32,153 bases of DNA from Paenibacillus agaridevorans (GTDB taxonomy: Bacteria > Bacillota > Bacilli > Paenibacillales > Paenibacillaceae): contig NZ_BDQX01000178.1 in the NCBI RefSeq assembly GCF_003112455.1, forward strand, positions 1-32,153. Reading direction: 5' to 3'. Position 1 is the first letter of the stretch. Every line of letters starts with the position of its first letter. The position numbers and the translations under genes were made by a program. Below the pieces are notes generated by a model that saw nothing but the letters and a program-made list of their open reading frames with translations, made no database searches and had not been told where the DNA came from. Below, piece by piece: positions 9,601-17,627 of the stretch.

Positions 9601-10937
9601 TTGGTTTCGTATTCGACTACATGAAGCTGATCCCGGATACAAGCGAGGAACCAGGCAGCGAAAACCCGGGCAGCGAAGGACCGGGAGACAATGGTTCGGG
9701 GCCATACACCGGCCCGGCGATGCCATCCCCATCCAATGATTATGAAATCATGACAGGAAAAGATGGAAGCGCAGTCATCAAGCCGGAAGTGAAAAAAAAT
9801 CAATCGACTGCAACTGCCAGTGTTTCCTCGGCGATGCTCAATGAAGCAGCAGAGCTTGCGACAGCCGACGCCAAGGGAATAAAAACCATTGTTCTGGAAT
9901 TGCCGTTAGCAGATGGCGTCAATGAATACGCTGTCGAGCTGCCGGCCCAAAGCCTGATGTCCAACGGCAACGAATACAAGTTGATGTTGAAGACTCCCGC
10001 AGGAAGCATACAGCTACCGAACCATATGTTGGGTACAGCCGGATTGGCAGCCGCGGATATAGTGACAGTTAAGATCGCTATAGCGGACAAATCCTCTATC
10101 GACGCATCGTTGCTTGACCAGATTGGAGATCGTCCCGTTATCGATATAGCCATAGTTGCAGGGGGCAAAACAATCAATTGGAGTAACCCGGATGCGCCTG
10201 TAACCGTCATTATTGATTATGAGCCTACTGTCGAAGAACTGCAAAATCATGAACATATTGTTGTTTGGTATCTTGACGGTAAAGGCAAGGCAATAGCGGT
10301 GCCAAGCGGCAAATATAATCCTGATACCGGCAAAGTTGCTTTTGTAACCACTCATGTCAGCCAATACGCAATATCCTATGTCCATAAAACGTTTGCGGAC
10401 ATCGGATCTTTCCCTTGGGCCCAAAAGCAGATTGAAGTGTTAGCCTCCAAAGGAGTTATTAACGGGGTAACGGAGAGTTCCTATTCGCCTTCAGCCTATA
10501 TCACCCGAGCAGATTTTATCACCTTGCTGGTTAGAGGACTGGGGCTCAGCGCAACCGTACAATCCAATTTCGAAGATATTCAACGGTCTGCGTACTATTA
10601 CGAACCTATCGGCATCGCTAAAAGGTTAGGGATCGCAAACGGTACAGGCAACAATCGTTTTAACCCGAACGAACCAATCACTCGTGAAGATATGATGGTG
10701 CTCATCGCCAGAGCTTTGGAGATTGCCGATCATATTTCGAGCGAAGAGCATTCAGATGTATTGTCCGGATACAGCGATGCGAGCCAAATGGCCGATTATG
10801 CTCGAGAAGGAATAGCCGCTCTAATCCAGTCGGGAATCGTGCAAGGCAATCAGGGCAGGATTAACCCGAAAGATAACGCAACAAGAGCAGAGACGGCGGT
10901 CATGATTTATCGAATTTATAATACTGAGAGGGGATGA
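6639..10937 (+). CDS. SLH-anchored multidomain protein with lyase-like jelly roll (A)
   Basis: A secreted, cell-wall-anchored protein of 1432 residues. Order: signal peptide (1-30, cut near VFA-DT); jelly roll (about 30-268) with DRQRVEL (95-101), HIFQLK (141-146) and RPKWGIYR (241-248); CBM6/35-like module (280-415); cadherin-like sandwich (419-506); discoidin-type CBM32-like module (508-660); Ig-like domain (662-747); FN3 (751-845); second EAED-type CBM (857-1002); Pro/Gly/Glu-rich linker; an unnamed pre-SLH domain (1035-1247); three SLH repeats (1251-1430) with ITRADF, ITREDM and TRAET. The three jelly-roll motifs recall the R-x-E / Q-x-H / K-x-G-x-Y sites of jelly-roll polysaccharide lyases (heparinase-I-like and PL7/PL20 folds), so a lyase role is plausible but unproven. 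The start is TTG at 6639, 8 bases after AAGGGAGG; a TTG at 6606 lacks such a site. The next gene is a paralogue 5 bases downstream. Confidence 0.85.
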   Translation: MKLLEKVIVQAAGLLLFVLIVPAIVFADTVTTIEPDGVDVGFTAYQIFQNSKLGGGPVDGPNDIEHLFETNVSGLGPVFQFHANKYGDYDGGNLDRQRVELKAYNSSNADVKGFENEILTYHWQFRVMPNFQMPPAGAFNHIFQLKAQGGDDGAPILTFTVADDKLYFRHSPIGPTMDEVEVLTSTAWSNVSNTWVDATVTVENAEDGLVAMTLKDLSNGQTLMSYSGNKDNWRDNADINRPKWGIYRKIFSGMNDADIQFAKFEITKHSDTSGLVHPVNLSVDNHIEAEHYFGKQGLSFRQTRDTSRFNDAIMGIPDAWNVSQENNALTYKLNASNSSGSAYIHLLGKAPDLEASQLKIVAGETSIDANVEVGSWGWTTVEIPLTNGEQSISIQALAAGAQLDKFVLNQSATAPASATLLKLNQITLDGQPLPGFSPSVFDYKVNLPPGVSEAPAVHGEASSELVVAVGEEVADANNNPAGTVAITVADPDDSSLTATYSITFNYMRYVSPPPQMVAYPVIRAEGPSVPTRVYDGDITSMWDNKPVGGDDNNANDKYTDIILDLGEVQPLKHAFIGFGSGNNRVSFKFDLLVSTDGEAYTSVFEDIAQWSNGNASDLQQFTFEEVPARYVKFRGFAGKKNNGAGSLEKYNKIREIIFAGDSKLTYDSELYEMDLTTNNSHPISLALTHADGSTLDVTSLAVYQSMDETVARVDENGVITAIANGSTVIEATYGYHKKPINVIVGDAVIIEPPSWPSGSKTQAVEIYKDGVFLTWTAAASHSGIDKYIIYNADSGNILAEAGNVLNTTISGLREATQYNIVIQAVDVGGTASELEQGPKVMFTTRGEAPQPGEPDPEGTIIFEAEDLAEAGQYVLNPSDLPTKSNSEAGASAGGNFQIDFSEETGQSVAFTVHISTAGTYEVHYGYKKKTSRGIFQLSINDEPLGEAVDHYGPDGYGSNNSGSYTFGAEGDYIFKFEIIGKNVDSSGLGFVFDYMKLIPDTSEEPGSENPGSEGPGDNGSGPYTGPAMPSPSNDYEIMTGKDGSAVIKPEVKKNQSTATASVSSAMLNEAAELATADAKGIKTIVLELPLADGVNEYAVELPAQSLMSNGNEYKLMLKTPAGSIQLPNHMLGTAGLAAADIVTVKIAIADKSSIDASLLDQIGDRPVIDIAIVAGGKTINWSNPDAPVTVIIDYEPTVEELQNHEHIVVWYLDGKGKAIAVPSGKYNPDTGKVAFVTTHVSQYAISYVHKTFADIGSFPWAQKQIEVLASKGVINGVTESSYSPSAYITRADFITLLVRGLGLSATVQSNFEDIQRSAYYYEPIGIAKRLGIANGTGNNRFNPNEPITREDMMVLIARALEIADHISSEEHSDVLSGYSDASQMADYAREGIAALIQSGIVQGNQGRINPKDNATRAETAVMIYRIYNTERG

Positions 10938-10942
10938 CTAGC

Positions 10943-13900
10943 ATGAACGTAGTGAAAAAGCTAAGGAAAGTGTTCACGGGTTGTATGGCATTTGTCATGC
11001 TTGCGGGCATGGCCATCACGGATGCAGCGGTCGTGTCAGCGGCAAGTTCGGCAGTTGATGTGCTTGATCCCGACTTTATCAATAGTCATGGCGGCAAATC
11101 CATTTCGATTTACGCAGATTCGAACAAGTCGCCGTATGAAGCTTTCGGAGAAGCCTTCGGTACGGACAATCCTGTTGAAGGCGCCACCAAAACGGCGAGA
11201 TCAAGCCCGAGGTGGGGGAATGAGGTTGCCAAACATGTCGAGAATATGTACGACGAAAAATTGGGCAAAGATGTTTTTAAGGTTGAGGTAAATGGAAATG
11301 ACTGCTTCACATGTTATCTGCATAATACATCCTATGACAGTGCCACCGATACATTTACCGGCGGAAACGACGACAGACAAAGAATCGAAATCAGACCGGG
11401 AGAAGACAGCGATCTGATAGGCTTGGAGAATGATATTACGGCTTACAACTGGAAGCTGAAGCTGGATAAAAATCTCTCGAGACCGGATGGATTTTTTCAT
11501 ATCTTTCAATACAAGGCAGTAAACGCGAGCGGCCAAGTTAGCGGTTTTGACACCGATCAGCTGCATGATTCCGTTAACTATCCTAATTTCGGAAGCGATG
11601 AAGATGGCAACCCGATTCTTACGCTGACCGTGTCTTCATCGGCCACGCAGAGACTCGAGTTCCGTTATGCAAGCATTGGATCCGAGGCGGGACAAGAAAC
11701 GCTCGCGAGTATCCCGGTTAACGACATTAAGGATAGATGGGTGGAAGTTACCGTCAAGATTCTTAACTCTGAATATGGTTGGGTTACGATGACCATGAAG
11801 GACGTTGAGACTGGCGAAATCTTGATGGAATATAATGATCCCGACAGAATCCTGGATATTTGGAGACGTCCTGAGCTCAAATATAATGGACAGACTTTCG
11901 AGGGCCCCTATCCCTCCGTCTATAATATGCTTAACCGTCCAAAGTGGGGGATTTACCGCAGAGCGGATAAATCCAATGACAACGTCCAAGACGCAATTAT
12001 TTATCTGGCGGATATGACGCTTTACAAGTCTGCGGTAGGCGTATCCTCGGTCAACCTAGCCTATGGCAAACAGGCATACAATACAGGCGCCGCAAGCGGA
12101 AATGCTTATCAATTAGCCAATGCTGTACCTAAGAGACTAACGGATGGGGTACAGGCAGACCCTGTTGAATATGCAGGCATGACAATTCCGCAGGACAACT
12201 CCGCTCTCGGCCATTTGAACTGGGTAGGCACAGAGGGCGGCAAAAAAGGAAATGTCATCCTCGATTTAGGGCAAAAAATGGACTTTAATCAAGTGAAGCT
12301 TTTTGCTTCCGAACGAATTAAAAATGTTGATGTATGGGTGTCGGATGACGCGAACGAGTATCCAGAATCCGAATTAAGCCAAGTGGTCTTTACAAAAGTG
12401 GATGATTTGTACACGGATGATAAAGGAGACGGGAGGAGCTACTATAACGCTGCCTCGGGCGCAAGCAATATAAAAAACAAAGAGTTTCTTATCGACCTCG
12501 GGAAAACGTATTCGTCGAGATACGTAAAGTTTTTCTTCGAAAACGGTGGCGGCAACAACACAACCAACGGAACAGAAAGCTACTCGATGTCGGGTCCGCC
12601 GCGCGTGTCCGAGCTTGAAATTTACAATGCGCCGCAAACACCGAAAAATGTAACGATAGATTACGCGAACGGTTCGGAAGCAACGATTTCCTGGGATAAC
12701 GTCCCTGCCGATTATTTTGTTATTTATGACGAAGGAAAGCCGCTAGTAGATGCCGTTGCTTCTAATGTTTATCAGCTTGTCGATCTGGATCCCGGCGCGC
12801 TTTATAATCTTTCTGTGAGGACCGTATATACGGATCCTTATTCATTCAAGCCGATGCTTTCAGCAGAAAGCGAGGTGATCCAACTGCAAACCGATGGAGA
12901 TCCGATTATTCCGGACGCTCCCGCATCTGTGACGGCGACTGCGGCATCGGATAAATCCATTGTCGTTAACTGGGAGTCGGTGCCGGATGCGCAGAGTTAC
13001 CGGGTAGCATTGGCAACCGATGCTTATGAACGGATCGTGGCCGATGAATACAAGGGTACATCTTATACCATTCAGGATCTTTCTCCTGGACAGTCCTATA
13101 CGGCGAAGGTCTATTCGATAAGAAGGGGCACTCCTTCTGCTGTAGCTGCAGAGGATCAAGTTACCACCTCGGGGATTAAACACGGTTCCGATAATCTGTT
13201 ATTTAATAAGGAAGTTCGGTATACAAGAGTTTGGAATGATGATACAAGCAGCTATGGCGCTCAAAAGGCGCTTGACAACGATGCTGCCGGTTCCAGATGG
13301 GTTGCTCTTAAAGGATCCACCTCCGCATGGATGATGGTTGATATTGGAGAAATAACGGCTGTAAGCACGCTTGAATATTATAGCTTTCAGAATAAGTTGA
13401 AGAGGTCGTCTTTCTATTATGCAACGGATGGCGAAGCATTTACGAATCCGGATAGCGACAAGTGGATCAAGATTTTGACGGACGACCGTGTAGAACAGGG
13501 GAAGTTTGGCGATCCGACGATCAATGCGATTGCAGAGAGCATTGCCCTGGATACGCCAGTACATGCAAGATTCATTAAATTTACAATCGATGAAGTTGAC
13601 GGCGATATTAATGTGAACGAAGTCAAGGCGTTTGGCCCTATGTCCTTTACGGAGGGATCTGCCTTGACGGCTGCCCGGACAACTGCAACTACTGTTGAGC
13701 TTAGCTGGGCGAATGCCAATACGACCCTTCCTGTTGCCAATTATGAAGTGTACAACGGCGAGGCCAAGATAACAACGGTAACATCCGATCTTGATGCTTT
13801 TACGGCAACAGGCTTGACGCCAAACACAGAATATACGTTTAGAGTAAGGGCGTTAAGCGAAGCCGTTGCCGATTCGGTGTATTCGACACTCGGCGGATTG

Positions 13901-15169
13901 GCGCTGAAAGTTACAACTCTGCCGAATACACAGGAACCAACGGATCCAGGGCCATCCAACCCTGGCCCTTCGAATCCCGGTCCTTCCGATCCTGATTCGG
14001 ATTCTCAAGACGGTGAAGTCGTAACTGTTATCACGCAAGAGACTGCATCTGACGGAAAGAGAATAACGAGGGTGACCGTCGACAGGGATAGTCTAAAAGC
14101 GGCTGCAGCAGGAAAAGAGGTTTTGGAATTGATACTCGATGCGGAAGGTCGGCATTTTATCGTCGATCTTCCTGGCGACGCATTGCATGACGCTGCCAGC
14201 TTGACTGCTGTAAAAATGGAGATCGCCGGAATATCGTATGAGCTGCCGCTTAGCGTGCTGGGTCAGTTTGAGAGAGACGATATCGTCAGCGTCTATATCG
14301 GTTTTGTAAGCGGCCGACAGCTTGAGGCATTCAATCGAGCGGTTGCAGACATCCAGGCGGAATCATTGCTGCCAAGTCCAATTGAGTTCCGATTATTTGT
14401 AGCGGGAGAAGAAATAACCGATTTTGAAGGGATATACGTGGAACGAAAGGTGAGGCTGGATCAGCCTGTGAGTCCGGACCAAACAACGGCAGTATGGATG
14501 GATGCGAATAACGAGCTTCATTTTGTTCCCGCAATTGTTAACCGCGTTAAAGGCAACAGCGAGATTGTCATTCGTTCGCCGCATAATAGTATGTATACCG
14601 TTATCGGCAATGAACAAAGCTTTGATGATCTTAAGGGTCATTGGGCGCAGGAGGATGTAGAACTGCTGGCTAATAAGTTGATTGTGAAAGGACAATCGGA
14701 GAGTATCTACAATCCGGAGAAAGCCGTTACGCGGGCGGAGTTTGCGGCATTGCTCGTTCGGTCATTAGGATTGCTAGAGCAACCGGCATCCTCTTTTGTT
14801 GATGTGCCTTCTGACGCATGGTTTGCCGGCGCGGTTGGAAGCGCCGAGAAATATGGATTGATCCGAGGTTTTGAGGATGGAACCTTTAAGCCGGGCAACA
14901 GGATCACGCGGGAAGAAATGGCGGTAATGGTGACCAGAGCACTGAAAGCGGGAGGCCGGGAACTGCAACCGCTATTGGATAGGCCTGTTGCATTTGTGGA
15001 TAGCGATGAGATCGGCGACTGGTCGCGTCAGTCGGTCAACCAACTGGTGTCTGCGAACCTGCTCCATGGCAAGCCCGACGGCTCCTTTGCGCCGCGTCAG
15101 GATACGACGCGGGCCGAGGCCGCTGCGATCGCGAAGAGAATCCTGCAGCATCTCCGTTTTATCAATTAA
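10943..15169 (+). CDS. SLH-anchored multidomain protein with lyase-like jelly roll (B)
   Basis: A secreted, wall-anchored paralogue of the preceding protein, 1408 residues. Order: signal peptide (1 to about 38, ending near VSAAS); jelly roll (about 40-360) with DDRQRIEI (143-150), HIFQYK (186-191) and RPKWGIYR (332-339); discoidin/CBM32-like module (366-565); two FN3 domains (566-741); second discoidin module (750-903); third FN3 (905-993); a PGPSN-type linker (1002-1017); a pre-SLH domain (1025-1222) resembling that of protein A; three SLH repeats (1225-1408) with TRAEF, TREEM and TRAEA. The binding modules differ from those of A, so the pair keeps one enzyme core with different targeting. 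The start chosen is ATG at 10943, 9 bases after GAGAGGGG; ATG at 10934 would overlap the upstream stop but leaves no spacing from that site. It is cotranscribed with A. Catalytic activity is inferred from the fold motifs only. Confidence 0.85.
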   Translation: MNVVKKLRKVFTGCMAFVMLAGMAITDAAVVSAASSAVDVLDPDFINSHGGKSISIYADSNKSPYEAFGEAFGTDNPVEGATKTARSSPRWGNEVAKHVENMYDEKLGKDVFKVEVNGNDCFTCYLHNTSYDSATDTFTGGNDDRQRIEIRPGEDSDLIGLENDITAYNWKLKLDKNLSRPDGFFHIFQYKAVNASGQVSGFDTDQLHDSVNYPNFGSDEDGNPILTLTVSSSATQRLEFRYASIGSEAGQETLASIPVNDIKDRWVEVTVKILNSEYGWVTMTMKDVETGEILMEYNDPDRILDIWRRPELKYNGQTFEGPYPSVYNMLNRPKWGIYRRADKSNDNVQDAIIYLADMTLYKSAVGVSSVNLAYGKQAYNTGAASGNAYQLANAVPKRLTDGVQADPVEYAGMTIPQDNSALGHLNWVGTEGGKKGNVILDLGQKMDFNQVKLFASERIKNVDVWVSDDANEYPESELSQVVFTKVDDLYTDDKGDGRSYYNAASGASNIKNKEFLIDLGKTYSSRYVKFFFENGGGNNTTNGTESYSMSGPPRVSELEIYNAPQTPKNVTIDYANGSEATISWDNVPADYFVIYDEGKPLVDAVASNVYQLVDLDPGALYNLSVRTVYTDPYSFKPMLSAESEVIQLQTDGDPIIPDAPASVTATAASDKSIVVNWESVPDAQSYRVALATDAYERIVADEYKGTSYTIQDLSPGQSYTAKVYSIRRGTPSAVAAEDQVTTSGIKHGSDNLLFNKEVRYTRVWNDDTSSYGAQKALDNDAAGSRWVALKGSTSAWMMVDIGEITAVSTLEYYSFQNKLKRSSFYYATDGEAFTNPDSDKWIKILTDDRVEQGKFGDPTINAIAESIALDTPVHARFIKFTIDEVDGDINVNEVKAFGPMSFTEGSALTAARTTATTVELSWANANTTLPVANYEVYNGEAKITTVTSDLDAFTATGLTPNTEYTFRVRALSEAVADSVYSTLGGLALKVTTLPNTQEPTDPGPSNPGPSNPGPSDPDSDSQDGEVVTVITQETASDGKRITRVTVDRDSLKAAAAGKEVLELILDAEGRHFIVDLPGDALHDAASLTAVKMEIAGISYELPLSVLGQFERDDIVSVYIGFVSGRQLEAFNRAVADIQAESLLPSPIEFRLFVAGEEITDFEGIYVERKVRLDQPVSPDQTTAVWMDANNELHFVPAIVNRVKGNSEIVIRSPHNSMYTVIGNEQSFDDLKGHWAQEDVELLANKLIVKGQSESIYNPEKAVTRAEFAALLVRSLGLLEQPASSFVDVPSDAWFAGAVGSAEKYGLIRGFEDGTFKPGNRITREEMAVMVTRALKAGGRELQPLLDRPVAFVDSDEIGDWSRQSVNQLVSANLLHGKPDGSFAPRQDTTRAEAAAIAKRILQHLRFIN
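13946..13993 (+). repeat. Short coding repeat, PGPS-type linker
   Basis: Sixteen codons encode four-residue units of the PGPS(N/D) type in the second SLH protein (residues 1002-1017). Synonymous codons vary between copies, so the repeat is kept at protein level. It separates the binding modules from the pre-SLH and SLH anchor and should act as a flexible spacer. Confidence 0.8.
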
Positions 15170-15183
15170 CACGAACAAGAATC

Positions 15184-15229
15184 AAGGGCTGTCCTCAAGC
15201 TGATTGCGGCTAAGGGACAGCCCTTCTTC
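15184..15229 (+). terminator. Terminator after the SLH protein operon
   Basis: AAGGGCTGTCC (15184-15194) pairs perfectly with GGACAGCCCTT (15215-15225) around a 20-base loop that can itself fold. TTCTTC follows, a modest T-tract. It lies 15 bases after the stop of the second SLH protein. Confidence 0.75.
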
Positions 15230-15323
15230 GGAATACGTACATGTTTCACCTTGGCTAGCGGCAAACGTAAAAATCTCCACAAGGAAAAGAAATTATCACA
15301 TAGGTAGCGCAAGTTTGCTGGCA

Positions 15324-15329
15324 TATAAT
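15324..15329 (+). promoter_or_regulatory. Candidate -10 box of the uronate isomerase-like gene
   Basis: A perfect TATAAT stands 24 bases before the ATG. No clear -35 is visible. A degenerate A-tract element TAAAAATCTCCA lies at 15268-15279, with CATA at 15299, 31 bases after its start. That geometry partly matches the four strong sites of the locus. Confidence 0.45.
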
Positions 15330-15352
15330 GAACGCTGAAGGAGGAGACAACA

Positions 15353-16546
15353 ATGGCAAAAAGACACAATCTGATGGATGAAGTGATGGAGCTCGAGGTC
15401 TTTGATACACACACGCATTTAATAGGCGAGCAATTAAGCGCAAGAGATTTTTGGGAAATCGCGGATTATTTCTGGTTATCCAGAGAACTGCAAGCAGGCG
15501 GTTATCCGTCGAATGCCGACAAGTTGCCGGAACAGAGCAGAATAAGCGCATTTCTTGATGCGTATGACGCGACCAGAAACACCTTGATGAACATTGCATT
15601 TACACGCATATTTAAAGATCTGTATGGGATCGAAATAAAGGATGAGGCTTCCGTGAGGGAGGCTGACAACGCGGTGCGTGAAACTTGCAGGCGGCACGAT
15701 TGGGCTCAGCAGGTGGCGGATAAGCTGAAGGTGCGCCGTTATGTCGTCAACTACCCGCATCATGTTTCCTTCGCAGGAATGAGGGATGATGCTGTACTTA
15801 TTCCGCGCATAGACGGCCAGCTGAACGATTGGGTAAAGCGAATTGCCGACTCTTCCGAACGATCCCGTACGTTCGCCGAGGCGCAGGACGAGCTTGCGCA
15901 GCTCATCGACACGTACCATGTCATGAAGTGTCCTGGTGTGATGACGACTTTGCCCCGATACGAAGCGGGTTCAACCGAAAATTATGCTATAACGGATGCC
16001 GCGTCCCGGGACCAGATCATGATGAGGCTTCTCCACTGCGTTTGTGAGCGCGTTGAACGTCGTGGCATGTTGCTTCAGATCTTCTTGGGAGTCGAACGCA
16101 CCTGGAGCAAGACAGCCGCGGCTCCGGCGAACGATACCGAGCGAATTCTGAAATTGTACGGGTTATTTGAACGGTATTCGTTACCCTTCGAGCTTGTTGT
16201 GGCTTCCGAGTTGAATAATATGGACGTGGTTCAAGCGGCTTGGAACTTCCCGAATGTTCATGTAGGCGGGATGTGGTGGTACAACTTTCGGACAAGTACG
16301 TACCGGGATTCTATGCAGTACCGGTTGGAGGCTCTGCCAGCGCATAAAAATTCTTTGATCGTGTCCGATGCCCGTTGCATCGAATGGACATACGGGAAAA
16401 TTGTTTTGGTAAAAAAAATGGTCGCGGAATTTCTTGAGGATCAGCTGGACAAAGGATGGATCGATCGGGAGACGGCAATCAAGGTCGCGAAAAGCTGGTT
16501 ATACGAAAGCGCTCTTAAACGATATGGAATCGGCGGCTCTCACTGA
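15353..16546 (+). CDS. Uronate isomerase-like amidohydrolase (divergent UxaC family)
   Basis: A 397-residue protein of the amidohydrolase superfamily, closest in its motifs to glucuronate/galacturonate isomerase UxaC. Seen: DTHTHL at about 19-24, the metal-binding D-x-H-x-H opening; HVGGMWWYNF, like the FG-x-x-WW segment of UxaC; and VSDARCIEW near the C-terminus, like the TDSR-S segment of UxaC. It is shorter than typical UxaC (about 470 residues) and clearly divergent. If active as its relatives are, it would convert galacturonate to tagaturonate, the expected next step after the GH4 alpha-galacturonidase of this locus. The start is ATG at 15353, with a strong GAAGGAGGAG site. It lies between the SLH operon terminator and the permease promoter. 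An alternative is a hydrolase or isomerase acting on another uronate derivative. Confidence 0.75.
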   Translation: MAKRHNLMDEVMELEVFDTHTHLIGEQLSARDFWEIADYFWLSRELQAGGYPSNADKLPEQSRISAFLDAYDATRNTLMNIAFTRIFKDLYGIEIKDEASVREADNAVRETCRRHDWAQQVADKLKVRRYVVNYPHHVSFAGMRDDAVLIPRIDGQLNDWVKRIADSSERSRTFAEAQDELAQLIDTYHVMKCPGVMTTLPRYEAGSTENYAITDAASRDQIMMRLLHCVCERVERRGMLLQIFLGVERTWSKTAAAPANDTERILKLYGLFERYSLPFELVVASELNNMDVVQAAWNFPNVHVGGMWWYNFRTSTYRDSMQYRLEALPAHKNSLIVSDARCIEWTYGKIVLVKKMVAEFLEDQLDKGWIDRETAIKVAKSWLYESALKRYGIGGSH

Positions 16547-16560
16547 CCATTGTCGAATCA

Positions 16561-16619
16561 TAAAAAAACACAGGATGCTTCTAACTTACTCCATGTACGC
16601 CGCAATAGAGTCATAGTAT
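16561..16619 (+). promoter_or_regulatory. A-tract operator element and promoter of the permease genes
   Basis: TAAAAAAACACA lies at 16561-16572, CATGTA at 16592 (31 bases after the element's start) and a -10-like TAGTAT at 16614 (53 bases after it). The minus-strand promoter of the solute-binding lipoprotein has the same layout, including CAATAG just before its -10. TATCAT at 16617 is an overlapping alternative -10. Confidence 0.55.
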
Positions 16620-16673
16620 CATCAATTCATTATTACAACCTAACATAGAAATCGAGCAGGAAGGAGTGTATAC

Positions 16674-17627
16674 ATGGCTAGTAAACTTGAAAAAGCTAGT
16701 GTTTATGAGCAATTTTCATCACAGCGCCAGTTATGGCAGTTTGTAAAGAAGTTTTGGCTGCTTTATGCGCTTTCGATTCCCGGGATACTGTATTTTATTA
16801 TCTTCAAGTATATTCCAATGTCGGGTTCGGTCATCGCATTCCAAAATTACAGTATTTTTAAGGGGATAGGCGGGAGCGAGTGGGTCGGGGTTGATCACTT
16901 CGTCAGAATGTTCAAATATCCGGAGTTTCTTGAAATACTCAGAAACACGTTATTGATTGGGCTGTACGACCTCATATTTGTGTTTCCCGTTCCTATTTTA
17001 TTAGCGATACTAATTAACGAGCTTCGGATGCTGGTGCTCAAAAAGCTTGTCCAAACGGCGGTTTATCTACCGCATTTCTTGTCGTGGGTCATCGTAGCCG
17101 GGATTACAATGGGAATACTGTCTCCTTCAACCGGTATCGTCAATCATGTTCTAGGATTTTTTGGGATAGAGCCAATTTACTTTCTGGGCGAGAACAGCTT
17201 TATTCGTACGATCTTAATTGGCACGGGCATATGGAAAGAAAGCGGTTGGGGAACGATTATTTATTTGGCGGCCATTGCCGGGGTCAATCCGGATCTATAC
17301 GAGTCGGCGGAAATGGATGGGGCCGGCAGAATTAGGCAAACGTTTGCCATAACGCTTCCAACGATATTGCCAACGATCGTCATTATGTTTTTGTTGAATA
17401 TCGGCAATTTTCTCGATTTTGGATTTGAACGCGTATTCGTATTCCTGAATCCGTTGAACAAAGCAAATGGCGAGATCATCGATACTTTCGTTTACCAGGC
17501 CGGCCTGGTTGACAAACAGTACAGCTATACGACCGCGATCGGTCTCTTCAAGTCAGTTGTCGGCTTGCTGTTAATTATGATCGGCAATCGATTGAGCAAA
17601 AAAGCGACCGGCGAAAGTTTGTATTAA
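16674..17627 (+). CDS. lplB: ABC sugar importer permease, LplB-type
   Basis: A 317-residue integral membrane protein with about six hydrophobic segments, the first at roughly residues 30-55. It has a binding-protein-dependent transport permease signature: the cytoplasmic EAA-type loop reads ESAEMDGAGRIRQTFAITLP, which contacts the ATPase. The N-terminal part (KKFWLLYALSIPGILYFIIFKYIPM) is typical of LplB/YtcP/YteP-type oligosaccharide permeases of Bacillus and Paenibacillus. The ATG at 16674 follows AAGGAGTG. It forms a heterodimeric channel with the next gene. No ATPase gene is present in the window; importers of this type use a shared MsmX-like ATPase. The lipoprotein partner is likely the gene at 19691-21289. 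The exact substrate is inferred from the neighbouring glycosidases. Confidence 0.9.
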   Translation: MASKLEKASVYEQFSSQRQLWQFVKKFWLLYALSIPGILYFIIFKYIPMSGSVIAFQNYSIFKGIGGSEWVGVDHFVRMFKYPEFLEILRNTLLIGLYDLIFVFPVPILLAILINELRMLVLKKLVQTAVYLPHFLSWVIVAGITMGILSPSTGIVNHVLGFFGIEPIYFLGENSFIRTILIGTGIWKESGWGTIIYLAAIAGVNPDLYESAEMDGAGRIRQTFAITLPTILPTIVIMFLLNIGNFLDFGFERVFVFLNPLNKANGEIIDTFVYQAGLVDKQYSYTTAIGLFKSVVGLLLIMIGNRLSKKATGESLY